Of a stretch of 41,900 nt of DNA, positions 23,929 to 32,179 are shown one piece after another; positions within the stretch are counted from its first letter, which is position 1; every line of letters starts with the position of its first letter. Source of the stretch: Porticoccus sp047635255 (GTDB taxonomy: Bacteria > Pseudomonadota > Gammaproteobacteria > Pseudomonadales > Porticoccaceae); NCBI GenBank assembly GCA_047635255.1, contig JBLIIR010000003.1:1-41900 (forward strand), written 5' to 3'. The notes below the pieces were generated by a model, which ran no database searches, was not told where the DNA came from, and saw only the letters and a program-made list of their open reading frames with translations. Position numbers and translations under genes: made by a program.

Positions 23929-25422
23929 ATGAATAAAGAAATTTTGATGGTGGCAGAAGCTGTCTCAAACGAAAAAGGCGTATCTTCAGAGGTTATTTTT
24001 GAGGCCATAGAGCAGGCTTTAATAATGGCGACGAAGAAGCGCTATGACGAAGATTCTAATATTCGCGTGGTTATTGATCGCGAGACGGGTGGTTATGAAT
24101 CTTTTCGTTGGTGGACAGTGATGGATGACGAAACTATGGCTGAGCTTGGCACTCAATTAACTATTGAGGAGGCTCACGAAAAAGACGTTAAACTTAAGGC
24201 TGGCGATGTCTTTGAAGAAAAAATTGAAGATATTGGTTTCGGGAGAATTGCGGCCCAAACTGCAAAGCAAGTGATAGTTCAAAAAGTGAAAGATGCCGAA
24301 CGAGCCCTAGTTGTTGATTTATTTCTTGAGCAAATCGGAAGCTTGGTCAGCGGAACCGTGAAGAAAGTAACGCGTGATAATGTGCTTATTGATCTTGGTA
24401 ATAATGCTGAAGGTATTCTTCCTCGTGAAGAATTGGTCGGACGTGAAGTATTTCGAGTAAATGACAGAGTGAGAGCCATATTGCAGGGAATTAATCCTGA
24501 AAATAGAGGCCCGCAACTCTTCCTTAGCCGTAAGTGCAATGAAATGCTGATAGAGCTATTTAGTGTTGAGGTCCCGGAAATTGCAGAACAAGTTATTGAG
24601 ATTCGTGGGGCTGCCAGAGATTCAGGCTCAAGAGCAAAGATTGCGGTAAAAACTAACGATGGGCGAATAGACCCTATCGGTGCTTGCGTGGGGATGAGAG
24701 GCGGACGAGTACAAGCAGTGTCTAATGAGTTGGATGGAGAGAGAATAGACATCGTCCTCTGGGACGACAATCCCGCACAATTGGTTATCAATGCAATGGC
24801 CCCAGCTGAAGTGGAGTCGATTGTTGTTGATGAAGAGTCAACAACAATGGATGTAGCTGTTTCAGAGAGCTCTTTAGCAATGGCTATTGGTCGTAGCGGG
24901 CAAAATGTTCGTCTTGCGTCTGAGTTAACTGGATGGAAAATTAATGTAATGACAACTGATGAGGCTGGAATAAAACAAGAAAAAGAGTCTCAGAATCTGG
25001 TTGGTCTTTTGCAAGAACAACTTGATATAGGCGAAGATGTCGCTACAGTCTTGATTGAAGAGGGATTTACCTCTCTTGAGGAAGTAGCTTACGTTCCACT
25101 GGAAGAAATGGCAGGTATCGACGGATTTGATGAAGATTTAGCAGAAGAACTGCGCGCTAGGGCTAAAGATGCCTTATTGTCGATAGCTCTATCTTCGGAG
25201 CAAGATACCTTGTATCCGGCAGAAGACTTGCTGGCAATGGATGGCATGAATGAAGAGCTGGCAAAAAAGTTGGCTGCTTGTCATATCATCTCGATGGAAG
25301 ATCTAGCTGAACAGGCAGTAGATGATTTGCTAGATATTGATGGTATAGATGAAAAGCGAGCAGCTGAATTGATTATGACTGCACGTGCGCCCTGGTTTGC
25401 TGACGAAGACAGCAATAGTTGA
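23929..25422 (+). CDS. nusA: transcription termination/antitermination factor NusA
   Basis: Binds RNA polymerase and nascent RNA, modulating pausing, termination and antitermination. At 497 residues it has the long gammaproteobacterial form. The order is an N-terminal polymerase-binding domain (to about 130), an S1 domain ('GSLVSGTVKKVTRDNVLIDLGNNAEGILPREEL'), KH1 and KH2 ('IDPIGACVGMRGGRVQAVSNEL', 'LAMAIGRSGQNVRLASEL'), then two acidic C-terminal repeats ending 'DLLDIDGIDEKRAAELIM', which contact the alpha subunit CTD. It is followed 29 bases later by infB, as in most bacteria. Confidence 0.97.
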   Translation: MNKEILMVAEAVSNEKGVSSEVIFEAIEQALIMATKKRYDEDSNIRVVIDRETGGYESFRWWTVMDDETMAELGTQLTIEEAHEKDVKLKAGDVFEEKIEDIGFGRIAAQTAKQVIVQKVKDAERALVVDLFLEQIGSLVSGTVKKVTRDNVLIDLGNNAEGILPREELVGREVFRVNDRVRAILQGINPENRGPQLFLSRKCNEMLIELFSVEVPEIAEQVIEIRGAARDSGSRAKIAVKTNDGRIDPIGACVGMRGGRVQAVSNELDGERIDIVLWDDNPAQLVINAMAPAEVESIVVDEESTTMDVAVSESSLAMAIGRSGQNVRLASELTGWKINVMTTDEAGIKQEKESQNLVGLLQEQLDIGEDVATVLIEEGFTSLEEVAYVPLEEMAGIDGFDEDLAEELRARAKDALLSIALSSEQDTLYPAEDLLAMDGMNEELAKKLAACHIISMEDLAEQAVDDLLDIDGIDEKRAAELIMTARAPWFADEDSNS

Positions 25423-25451
25423 TCTAGAAGACTCAAAATTGAGGAATATTG

Positions 25452-27989
25452 ATGGCTGAAGTTACTGTAAATGAGCTTGCCAAGCTTGTGGGAACATCTG
25501 TGGAGCGCCTGCTGAGTCAAATGCAGGAAGCAGGCTTATCGCAAGATAAGCCTGATGCGGTTGTTGATGATCAAGAAAAGCAAATATTGCTAGCACACTT
25601 GAAAAATTTGCGTGGCGGTATATCTGGTGACCCAAGGCAAATTACACTCAAGCGAAAAACTCTAAGCACTCTGAAGACAAGCGCTGGCAGGAAAACAGTT
25701 AATGTTGAAATTCGCAAAAAACGAACTTATGTGAAGCGTGATGATGAAGAGATTGCGATTAATCCTGATGAAAATAAAAATCTAGAAATTACAGCTATTG
25801 ATGCTGAAGATCAAAGGCAAGCGGCAATAATCTCTCGTCGCACAGCAGAAACACAATCTCAAGAAATTATAGAAGATTCTGGGCCTAGCGGTGAAGAGAA
25901 TAAAAATCAATCAGTTGAAAAGAACGTTGCGCCTGCTGTCTCCAGCCCCACTTCTGGTGATATCAACGAAATTCCAGTAGAGCCAACAAAGATCATTAAA
26001 AAGCATGCGAAAGTATATGATGCCGCTCCTGTCAATGACGAAAAAGAAGAGATAGTTAAAAAACCAAAAAAACGTGTCGCGGTAAAAGAACCCAAACGTA
26101 AAATTGTAGACCTGCTGAAAGCAGCTGAAGAAGAATCAGGAGAAGAAAAGAAGCCTCGGCTTCGCACTGGTGTGAAGATTGTTAAGGTTAAGAATGTTCA
26201 TACATTTCAAAAACCAGCGGACAAAATTTTTTGCAACGTAGAAATTCCAGAGGAAATTCTTGTCAGCGACTTGGCGAAAAAGATGTCAGTAAAAGCTACT
26301 GTTGTTATTAAAGCCCTAATGAAGTTAGGGACCGCAGTTTCAATTAACGAACCTATAGATCAAGATACTGCGATTCTTGTTGCTGAAGAGCTTGGTCATA
26401 CGACTACTTCTGTTTCTGGATCAAAAGAAGAAGAAGTGATGATAGAAGCTTTGCAGGCTTCAGTAGAGGAATTTTTGGTGATACGGGCCCCCGTCGTTAC
26501 GGTCATGGGCCATGTTGATCATGGCAAAACATCACTGCTTGATTATATCCGAAAAAGTCGAGTAGCCTCAGCAGAGGCCGGAGGGATTACCCAGCATATT
26601 GGTGCATATCACGTAGATACTCCAAAGGGAATGATCACCTTTTTGGATACGCCTGGGCACGCTGCTTTTACTGCTATGCGTGCTCGTGGTGCACAGAGTA
26701 CAGATGTTATTATTTTGGTGGTTGCTGCTGATGACGGAGTTATGCCACAAACTGAAGAAGCGATACAGCATGCTCGGGCAGCAGGTGTCCCTCTCATAAT
26801 TGCGATAAATAAAATTGACAAAGAATCTGCTGACTCCGAAAAAGTAACTAATGAGTTATCTGCAGCGGGTGTTATTCCTGAAAGTTGGGGTGGAGATACC
26901 CAGTTCATTGAGGTCTCTGCACAGACAGGCGTAGGTATTGACGATTTGTTAGAGGCGGTATTACTGCAAGCAGAATTACTCGAACTAAAAGCATCTTGCA
27001 GCATTCCCGCCAAAGGAGTGGTGATTGAGTCAAGATTAGAAAAAGGCCGTGGAGCTGTTGCAACAGTCTTGGTTCAGGCAGGAAAGTTAAAAAAAGGAGA
27101 TTTGGTGCTCGCGGGAGAGAGTCTTGGACGCATTCGAGCGATGAGCGATCAAGCAGGAAACACAGTAACAGATGCTGGTCCCTCAATCCCGGTAGAGATA
27201 TTAGGTTTGGATACGCCGCCAGCTGCTGGCGATGAATTTCTTGTAGTAAGTGATGAGCGCAAAGCAAAACAATTGGCAGAATTCCGGCAAAATAGAGTCC
27301 GTGATGAGGCGGCCGCCCGTAAGAAATCTGCAAAGTTAGAAAATATGTTTGCTACGTTTGAGGGTGGCGAGGAGAAAAGGCGTTTACCTGTAGTAGTGAA
27401 GGCCGATGTTAGAGGTTCTTTGGAAGCTATATTGGCTGCTCTTCACGAGATGGGGAATGAAGAGGTAGAGATAGAAGTTATTTGTTCAGGGGTTGGAGGT
27501 ATAAGCGAATCAGATATTAATTTGGCAGTTTCTGCTCGTGCTGCAGTAATAGGGTTTAACGTAAGGGCTGACAATGCAGCTCGCCGTTTATCAGAAGAAG
27601 AGGGGCTAGATCTTCGATATTACAGTGTCATATACAATGTATTGGATGATGTAAGGCAAGCATTAAGTGGATTGCTGTCTCCTGAAAGGCGAGAAGAGAT
27701 TCTTGGTATCGCCGAGGTGCGTGATGTGTTTGGGTCGCCAAAATTTGGTGCGATTGCTGGTTGCATGGTTATAGAGGGCGTCGTTTTTCGACATAAACCG
27801 ATCCGAGTGTTACGAGATAGTGTGGTAATTTATCAGGGTGAATTAGAATCATTGAGACGCTTTAAAGATGAAGCTAGCGAAGTTCGAAATGGCGTTGAAT
27901 GCGGCATTGGGGTGAAAGATTATAATGACATCAAGTCTGGTGATCAGATTGAAGTTTATGAAATTACAGAGATAGCTCGGAAGCTATAA
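25452..27989 (+). CDS. infB: translation initiation factor IF-2
   Basis: GTPase that brings fMet-tRNA to the 30S subunit and promotes 50S joining. There are 845 residues from ATG 25452, which has AGGA six bases upstream; the TTG one codon earlier is less likely. The IF2N domain starts 'MAEVTVNELAKLVGTSVERLL'. A charged, poorly conserved linker follows to about 230, then a second IF2N-like part. In the G domain G1 is GHVDHGKT at 353-360, with 'DTPGHAAF' and 'NKID' after it, followed by the C-terminal domains that bind fMet-tRNA. The operon's own initiator tRNA is this protein's substrate. Confidence 0.97.
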   Translation: MAEVTVNELAKLVGTSVERLLSQMQEAGLSQDKPDAVVDDQEKQILLAHLKNLRGGISGDPRQITLKRKTLSTLKTSAGRKTVNVEIRKKRTYVKRDDEEIAINPDENKNLEITAIDAEDQRQAAIISRRTAETQSQEIIEDSGPSGEENKNQSVEKNVAPAVSSPTSGDINEIPVEPTKIIKKHAKVYDAAPVNDEKEEIVKKPKKRVAVKEPKRKIVDLLKAAEEESGEEKKPRLRTGVKIVKVKNVHTFQKPADKIFCNVEIPEEILVSDLAKKMSVKATVVIKALMKLGTAVSINEPIDQDTAILVAEELGHTTTSVSGSKEEEVMIEALQASVEEFLVIRAPVVTVMGHVDHGKTSLLDYIRKSRVASAEAGGITQHIGAYHVDTPKGMITFLDTPGHAAFTAMRARGAQSTDVIILVVAADDGVMPQTEEAIQHARAAGVPLIIAINKIDKESADSEKVTNELSAAGVIPESWGGDTQFIEVSAQTGVGIDDLLEAVLLQAELLELKASCSIPAKGVVIESRLEKGRGAVATVLVQAGKLKKGDLVLAGESLGRIRAMSDQAGNTVTDAGPSIPVEILGLDTPPAAGDEFLVVSDERKAKQLAEFRQNRVRDEAAARKKSAKLENMFATFEGGEEKRRLPVVVKADVRGSLEAILAALHEMGNEEVEIEVICSGVGGISESDINLAVSARAAVIGFNVRADNAARRLSEEEGLDLRYYSVIYNVLDDVRQALSGLLSPERREEILGIAEVRDVFGSPKFGAIAGCMVIEGVVFRHKPIRVLRDSVVIYQGELESLRRFKDEASEVRNGVECGIGVKDYNDIKSGDQIEVYEITEIARKL

Positions 27990-28004
27990 ACAAGGCTCAG
28001 AATT

Positions 28005-28415
28005 ATGCCTCGAGAGTTTACACGTAAAGACAGAGTGTCAGATGCTCTTCAGCGAGAGCTATCTAAATTGATTCGCGATGAAGTTCGTGACCCCAGGTTA
28101 GCAATGGCTAACATCACTGCTGTAGAGGTTAACCGCGATCTTGCTAATGCCAAGGTGTACGTTACTTTTGTGGGACTATCGTCTGAAGAAGAAAGTCGAA
28201 AAGCTACAGAAATACTAAACCGCGCTGCGGGATTCTTGCGAACCAGAGTTGCTCGTGAAATGCAGTTGCGCATCGCCCCCCATCTGCGCTTTATATATGA
28301 TCATAGCGGCAGAAGAGCCCAAGATTTGATGGCTACAATAGAGCGAGCGGTTTACTTGGATGAGCAAAACCAGGTAAATCCAGATGAACCTGTAGACCAT
28401 TCTGGGGAAGATTAG
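28005..28415 (+). CDS. rbfA: 30S ribosome-binding factor RbfA
   Basis: Binds the 30S subunit and helps process the 16S 5' end; important in the cold. The 136 residues form a single KH-like domain: 'RVSDALQRELSKLIRDEVRDPRL', then 'VEVNRDLANAKVYVTF' and 'LRIAPHLRFIYDHSG'. The tail is acidic. It lies 15 bases after infB and two bases before truB, so it is tightly packed in the operon. Confidence 0.96.
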   Translation: MPREFTRKDRVSDALQRELSKLIRDEVRDPRLAMANITAVEVNRDLANAKVYVTFVGLSSEEESRKATEILNRAAGFLRTRVAREMQLRIAPHLRFIYDHSGRRAQDLMATIERAVYLDEQNQVNPDEPVDHSGED

Positions 28416-28417
28416 CG

Positions 28418-29350
28418 TTGGGGCGCCGCAATAAAGGACGTCAAGTTAATGGAATTTTGTTGCTAAATAAGCCACTTGGTGTTTCCTCTAATGGCGCATT
28501 ACAGAAAGTCCGACATTTGTTTCTTGCTGTTAAGGCTGGGCATACTGGTAGCCTTGATCCTTTAGCGACAGGAGTTTTGCCAATTTGTTTTGGAGAGGCA
28601 ACAAAATTTACTCAGTTTCTTTTGGATGCAGATAAAAAATATAATGCAACCATTCGCTTTGGTGTCTCCACCGCTAGCGGAGACGCTGGATCAGAGGTAG
28701 TTTCTGAGCTGGGCGCTGAAGATCTCACCGCAAAAAGAGTGGAAGCAGTTTTAGCTGAATTTCGTGGAAATATTGCGCAGGTGCCTTCGATGTATTCCGC
28801 ACTAAAGCATGAAGGGCAACGATTATATAAGCTGGCTCGACAGGGAATCAGTGTAGATAGAAAAGCCCGTGATGTGATAATTTACTCTTTAGAGATGACA
28901 GAGTTTCGTTTTGGTGAATTTCCAGAGGCAGATATAAAGGTTCATTGCAGTAAAGGGACTTATATTAGAAGCTTGGCTGAAGATATAGGCTCTCGATTAG
29001 GTTGTGGTGCTTATGTATCAAAACTACATAGAGAGGCTGTTGGTCAGTTTAATGAAAAAGATTCAATTACTATGGGAGAGCTGGAATCCATAAGTGAGCC
29101 TAGACTTACAGCCAGTTTAGACCGCCTGCTTAAGCCTATGGATGCCGGTATTCAACACTTAATGGCTATCTATTTGTCTGAAGACGTTGCTTTTTATTTT
29201 CGCCAAGGACAGACCGTAATGACGACACAGGCCTATCGCGAAGGCAAAGAAGGCGATATAGTGCGAGTCTTTCATTTGGAGGGTTCGTTTTTAGGCGTTG
29301 GTGAGGTCACAATTGATGGCAAGCTAGCCCCTAAGCGTTTAGTAATTTAG
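28418..29350 (+). CDS. truB: tRNA pseudouridine-55 synthase TruB
   Basis: Makes pseudouridine-55 in the T loop of most tRNAs. The 310-residue length is typical. The catalytic aspartate is D47 in 'GHTGSLDPLATGVLP'. 'NGILLLNKPLGVSSN' at the start, 'YSALKHEGQRLYKLARQG' and 'CSKGTYIRSLAEDIG' are family motifs, and a PUA-like C-terminal domain follows. The start is TTG with GGGGAAG about seven bases upstream, and the N-terminus matches the family. It follows rbfA by two bases. Confidence 0.96.
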   Translation: MGRRNKGRQVNGILLLNKPLGVSSNGALQKVRHLFLAVKAGHTGSLDPLATGVLPICFGEATKFTQFLLDADKKYNATIRFGVSTASGDAGSEVVSELGAEDLTAKRVEAVLAEFRGNIAQVPSMYSALKHEGQRLYKLARQGISVDRKARDVIIYSLEMTEFRFGEFPEADIKVHCSKGTYIRSLAEDIGSRLGCGAYVSKLHREAVGQFNEKDSITMGELESISEPRLTASLDRLLKPMDAGIQHLMAIYLSEDVAFYFRQGQTVMTTQAYREGKEGDIVRVFHLEGSFLGVGEVTIDGKLAPKRLVI

Positions 29351-29419
29351 TTTTATTCCTAGGGTACCTGTAAATATGCGCGGGCATCCTTAATCTTAAG
29401 CCGCATATTGGAGAAATAT

Positions 29420-29686
29420 ATGTTAAATGCAGAAGAAAAAGAAGTCATTGTTACAAATAACGCTCAGTCTAAAGGTGACACGGGTTCTCCAGAAGTCCAA
29501 GTCGCCCTACTAACAGCAAATATTAATAAACTACAAGGCCATTTTGGTGATCATAAAAAAGATCACCATTCGCGTCGCGGTCTAATCCGCATGGTAAATC
29601 AACGCAGAAAACTGCTTGATTACCTTAAAGGCAAGGATACTAGCCGCTATACGCAATTAATTGCTAAGCTTGGATTACGTCGATAA
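29420..29686 (+). CDS. rpsO: 30S ribosomal protein S15
   Basis: Primary 16S rRNA-binding protein of 88 residues, the family length. 'DTGSPEVQVALLTANINKLQGHF' and 'HSRRGLIRMVNQRRKLLDYLK' are diagnostic. I chose ATG 29420, with GGAG six bases upstream and the N-terminus 'MLNAEEKEVIV'; the TTG at 29408 would add four residues unknown in the family. In E. coli S15 represses its own translation through a leader pseudoknot; the short 69-base truB-rpsO gap could hold one but I cannot confirm it. Confidence 0.96.
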   Translation: MLNAEEKEVIVTNNAQSKGDTGSPEVQVALLTANINKLQGHFGDHKKDHHSRRGLIRMVNQRRKLLDYLKGKDTSRYTQLIAKLGLRR

Positions 29687-29692
29687 GAAGTG

Positions 29693-29720
29693 ACTAACGG
29701 CTCCCCTGGGAGCCGTTAGT
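29693..29720 (+). terminator. long hairpin between rpsO and pnp
   Basis: CTAACGGCTCCC (29694-29705) pairs perfectly with GGGAGCCGTTAG (29708-29719), extended by A-T. The tight loop is not followed by a U tract, so this may be a 3'-end protective or RNase III processing structure rather than an efficient terminator. In E. coli the same gap is cut by RNase III during pnp autocontrol. Confidence 0.6.
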
Positions 29721-29916
29721 AATTATAAGGGAAGTGAAAACAATACCTTTGTGCATTATGGCTGATCGAGTTACCTGTAATTATCTAGATTTTGAATAAA
29801 AAATTATTATAAATAAAATCTAAACTTTACGGGTAATTATTGGTAACGCGAGCAGCTTAATTTCTGGTATTTTTTTAAAGCTTCATGCTATCAAGAACTA
29901 TTAGGAAATAAATTTT

Positions 29917-32058
29917 ATGAAACCTGTAATAAAAACATTTCAGTACGGAAAGCATACTGTCACATTAGAAACTGGCCGTATTGCGCGTCAAGCAACTGCA
30001 GCAGTTTTGTGTACTATGGATAAGACATCAGTGCTCTGTACGGTTGTTGCTGACAAGCAAGCCAAAGATGGACAAGACTTCTTCCCTCTTGGTGTCCATT
30101 ACATTGAAAAGGCATACGCTGCCGGTAAAATTCCTGGTGGATTTTTTAAACGCGAAGGTCGACCAAATGAGAAAGAAACACTTACCTCCAGGCTGATAGA
30201 TCGCCCTATCCGCCCTTTGTTTCCTGATGGATTCAAAAATGAAGTGCAGGTAGTTTGTACTGTAATGTCAGCAGAGAAAGATATTGATCCAGATATTGTA
30301 GCCATGATTGGAGTATCCGCCGCTTTATCTATTTCTGGAGTTCCATTTAATGGCCCTGTGGGCGGCGCTCGCGTCGGCTATACATCAGACCTTGGTTACA
30401 CCCTCAACCCCACTTACTCTGATTTAGTTGAGTCAGACTTGAACATGGTTGTAGCAGGAACTAAAGATGCAGTACTAATGGTGGAGTCAGAGGCAAATGA
30501 GCTGTCAGAGGATATTATGTTGGGGGCAGTACTTTTTGCTCACCAAGAAATGCAAGCAGTGATCCAGGTTATTACTGATTTAGCTGATGTGGCTGCTAAA
30601 ACGAGATGGGATTGGCAGCCAGCATCACAAAATTTAGAGCTTGCAGATGCCCTTAGTTCCAAAATAGGTAACGATCTAGACAATGCTTACCGTACAACAG
30701 ACAAGCAGGAAAGAGTAACTTTGCTTGAAGGCCTTCGCAACGATGCGATGGACTTAGTGAGCGAGATAGCAGGTATCAGCGAAGAAGATGTGCGCGATGG
30801 CTTTAAAAAGCTTGAGAAGAAAATTGTGCGTGGCCGTATTACCCGCGGTGAGTCACGTATTGATGGTCGCGATAGCAAAACTGTTCGAGCTATTGATGTA
30901 GAAATTGGCGTATTGCCAAAAACTCATGGCGCTGCGTTATTCACACGCGGAGAAACTCAGGCGTTAGTAACGACCACTTTGGGTTCCATGAGAGATGCGC
31001 AGCTGATTGATGCCCTGGAAGGTAAGCGTGAAGATCCCTTCATGCTGCATTACAACTTCCCTCCTTATTCTGTTGGTGAATGTGGTCGAATGGGATTTAC
31101 AGGCCGACGTGAAGTTGGTCATGGCAAGCTAGCTAGGCGCGGAATTAATGCGGTATTACCTTCTACTGAAGAATTCCCGTACGCTATACGCGTGGTATCG
31201 GAGATTACTGAATCTAATGGATCTAGCTCAATGGCTTCGGTGTGTGGAGCAAGTCTATCTTTGATGGACGCAGGGGTTCCACTAAAGGCTCCAGTGGCCG
31301 GCATTGCCATGGGTTTAGTTAAAGAAGAAAGTGGATTTGCAATATTGACAGATATCTTAGGCGATGAAGATCATTTGGGTGATATGGATTTCAAGGTGGC
31401 AGGTACGGCGCAAGGCATTACTGCACTCCAGATGGATATAAAAATTGAAGGTATCACTGAAGAAATTATGGAGGCTGCGCTCGAGCAGGCTCTCCATGCT
31501 CGACTGTATATTCTTGGTGAAATGAACAAGGTTCTTGCTAGTTCACGCGACGAGGTATCCGAAGCAGCGCCTCGTTACCATACAATGAAAATTGATGCGG
31601 ATAAGATTCGCGATGTTATTGGTAAGGGTGGAGCTACTATCCGTTCTTTAACAGAGACAACTGGGGCTACTATTGATATTAGTGATGACGGAACTATTCG
31701 TATCTACAGCGATGATTCTGATGGACTCAATGACGCTATTTTCCGTATCGGAGAGATTACTGCAGAAGCCGAAGTAGGCCGTATTTATGAAGGCACCGTG
31801 GCTCGAATTGTTGATTTTGGTGCATTTGTTACTATTATGCCTGGTACAGATGGTCTCCTGCATATATCTCAAATCGCAGAAGAGCGTGTTGAAAAAGTAA
31901 CAGACTACCTCAAAGAGGGTCAAGAAATTCGTGTAAAAGTGCTTGATGTTGATGCCCGTGGACGGATTAAACTTTCTATGAAGGAAGTAAAAGCAGATGT
32001 AGAGGAAAAAACTATTGCGGCAGCTGATGAGAGAGGTGCAGGAGAATCAGCCGAATAA
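29917..32058 (+). CDS. pnp: polyribonucleotide nucleotidyltransferase (PNPase)
   Basis: Phosphorolytic 3'-5' exoribonuclease of the degradosome. At 713 residues the domain order is complete: two RNase PH-like domains ('FFKREGRPNEKETLTSRLIDRPIRPLFP' in the first, 'GTAQGITALQMDIKIEG' in the second), an alpha-helical linker, KH ('IRDVIGKGGATIRSLTETTGATIDI') and S1 ('GTVARIVDFGAFVTIMPGTDGLLHIS'). It follows rpsO after 230 bases, with a hairpin in the gap. A perfect terminator closes the operon. Confidence 0.98.
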   Translation: MKPVIKTFQYGKHTVTLETGRIARQATAAVLCTMDKTSVLCTVVADKQAKDGQDFFPLGVHYIEKAYAAGKIPGGFFKREGRPNEKETLTSRLIDRPIRPLFPDGFKNEVQVVCTVMSAEKDIDPDIVAMIGVSAALSISGVPFNGPVGGARVGYTSDLGYTLNPTYSDLVESDLNMVVAGTKDAVLMVESEANELSEDIMLGAVLFAHQEMQAVIQVITDLADVAAKTRWDWQPASQNLELADALSSKIGNDLDNAYRTTDKQERVTLLEGLRNDAMDLVSEIAGISEEDVRDGFKKLEKKIVRGRITRGESRIDGRDSKTVRAIDVEIGVLPKTHGAALFTRGETQALVTTTLGSMRDAQLIDALEGKREDPFMLHYNFPPYSVGECGRMGFTGRREVGHGKLARRGINAVLPSTEEFPYAIRVVSEITESNGSSSMASVCGASLSLMDAGVPLKAPVAGIAMGLVKEESGFAILTDILGDEDHLGDMDFKVAGTAQGITALQMDIKIEGITEEIMEAALEQALHARLYILGEMNKVLASSRDEVSEAAPRYHTMKIDADKIRDVIGKGGATIRSLTETTGATIDISDDGTIRIYSDDSDGLNDAIFRIGEITAEAEVGRIYEGTVARIVDFGAFVTIMPGTDGLLHISQIAEERVEKVTDYLKEGQEIRVKVLDVDARGRIKLSMKEVKADVEEKTIAAADERGAGESAE

Positions 32059-32085
32059 TGTTGTAAATTTTTTCAGTATTGCTTT

Positions 32086-32112
32086 AAAAGCGAGGCATGC
32101 CTCGCTTTTTTT
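32086..32112 (+). terminator. strong intrinsic terminator after pnp
   Basis: AAAAGCGAGG (32086-32095) and CCTCGCTTTT (32100-32109) form a perfect stem around CATG, followed by more T. It ends the nusA-pnp operon and separates it from mrdA. Confidence 0.9.
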
Positions 32113-32179
32113 ATGGATATTTTTTGTTATATGATGATTTTTCAGTGAAAAAAAGTAGCTTAGAGTTACAATCTTAAGT

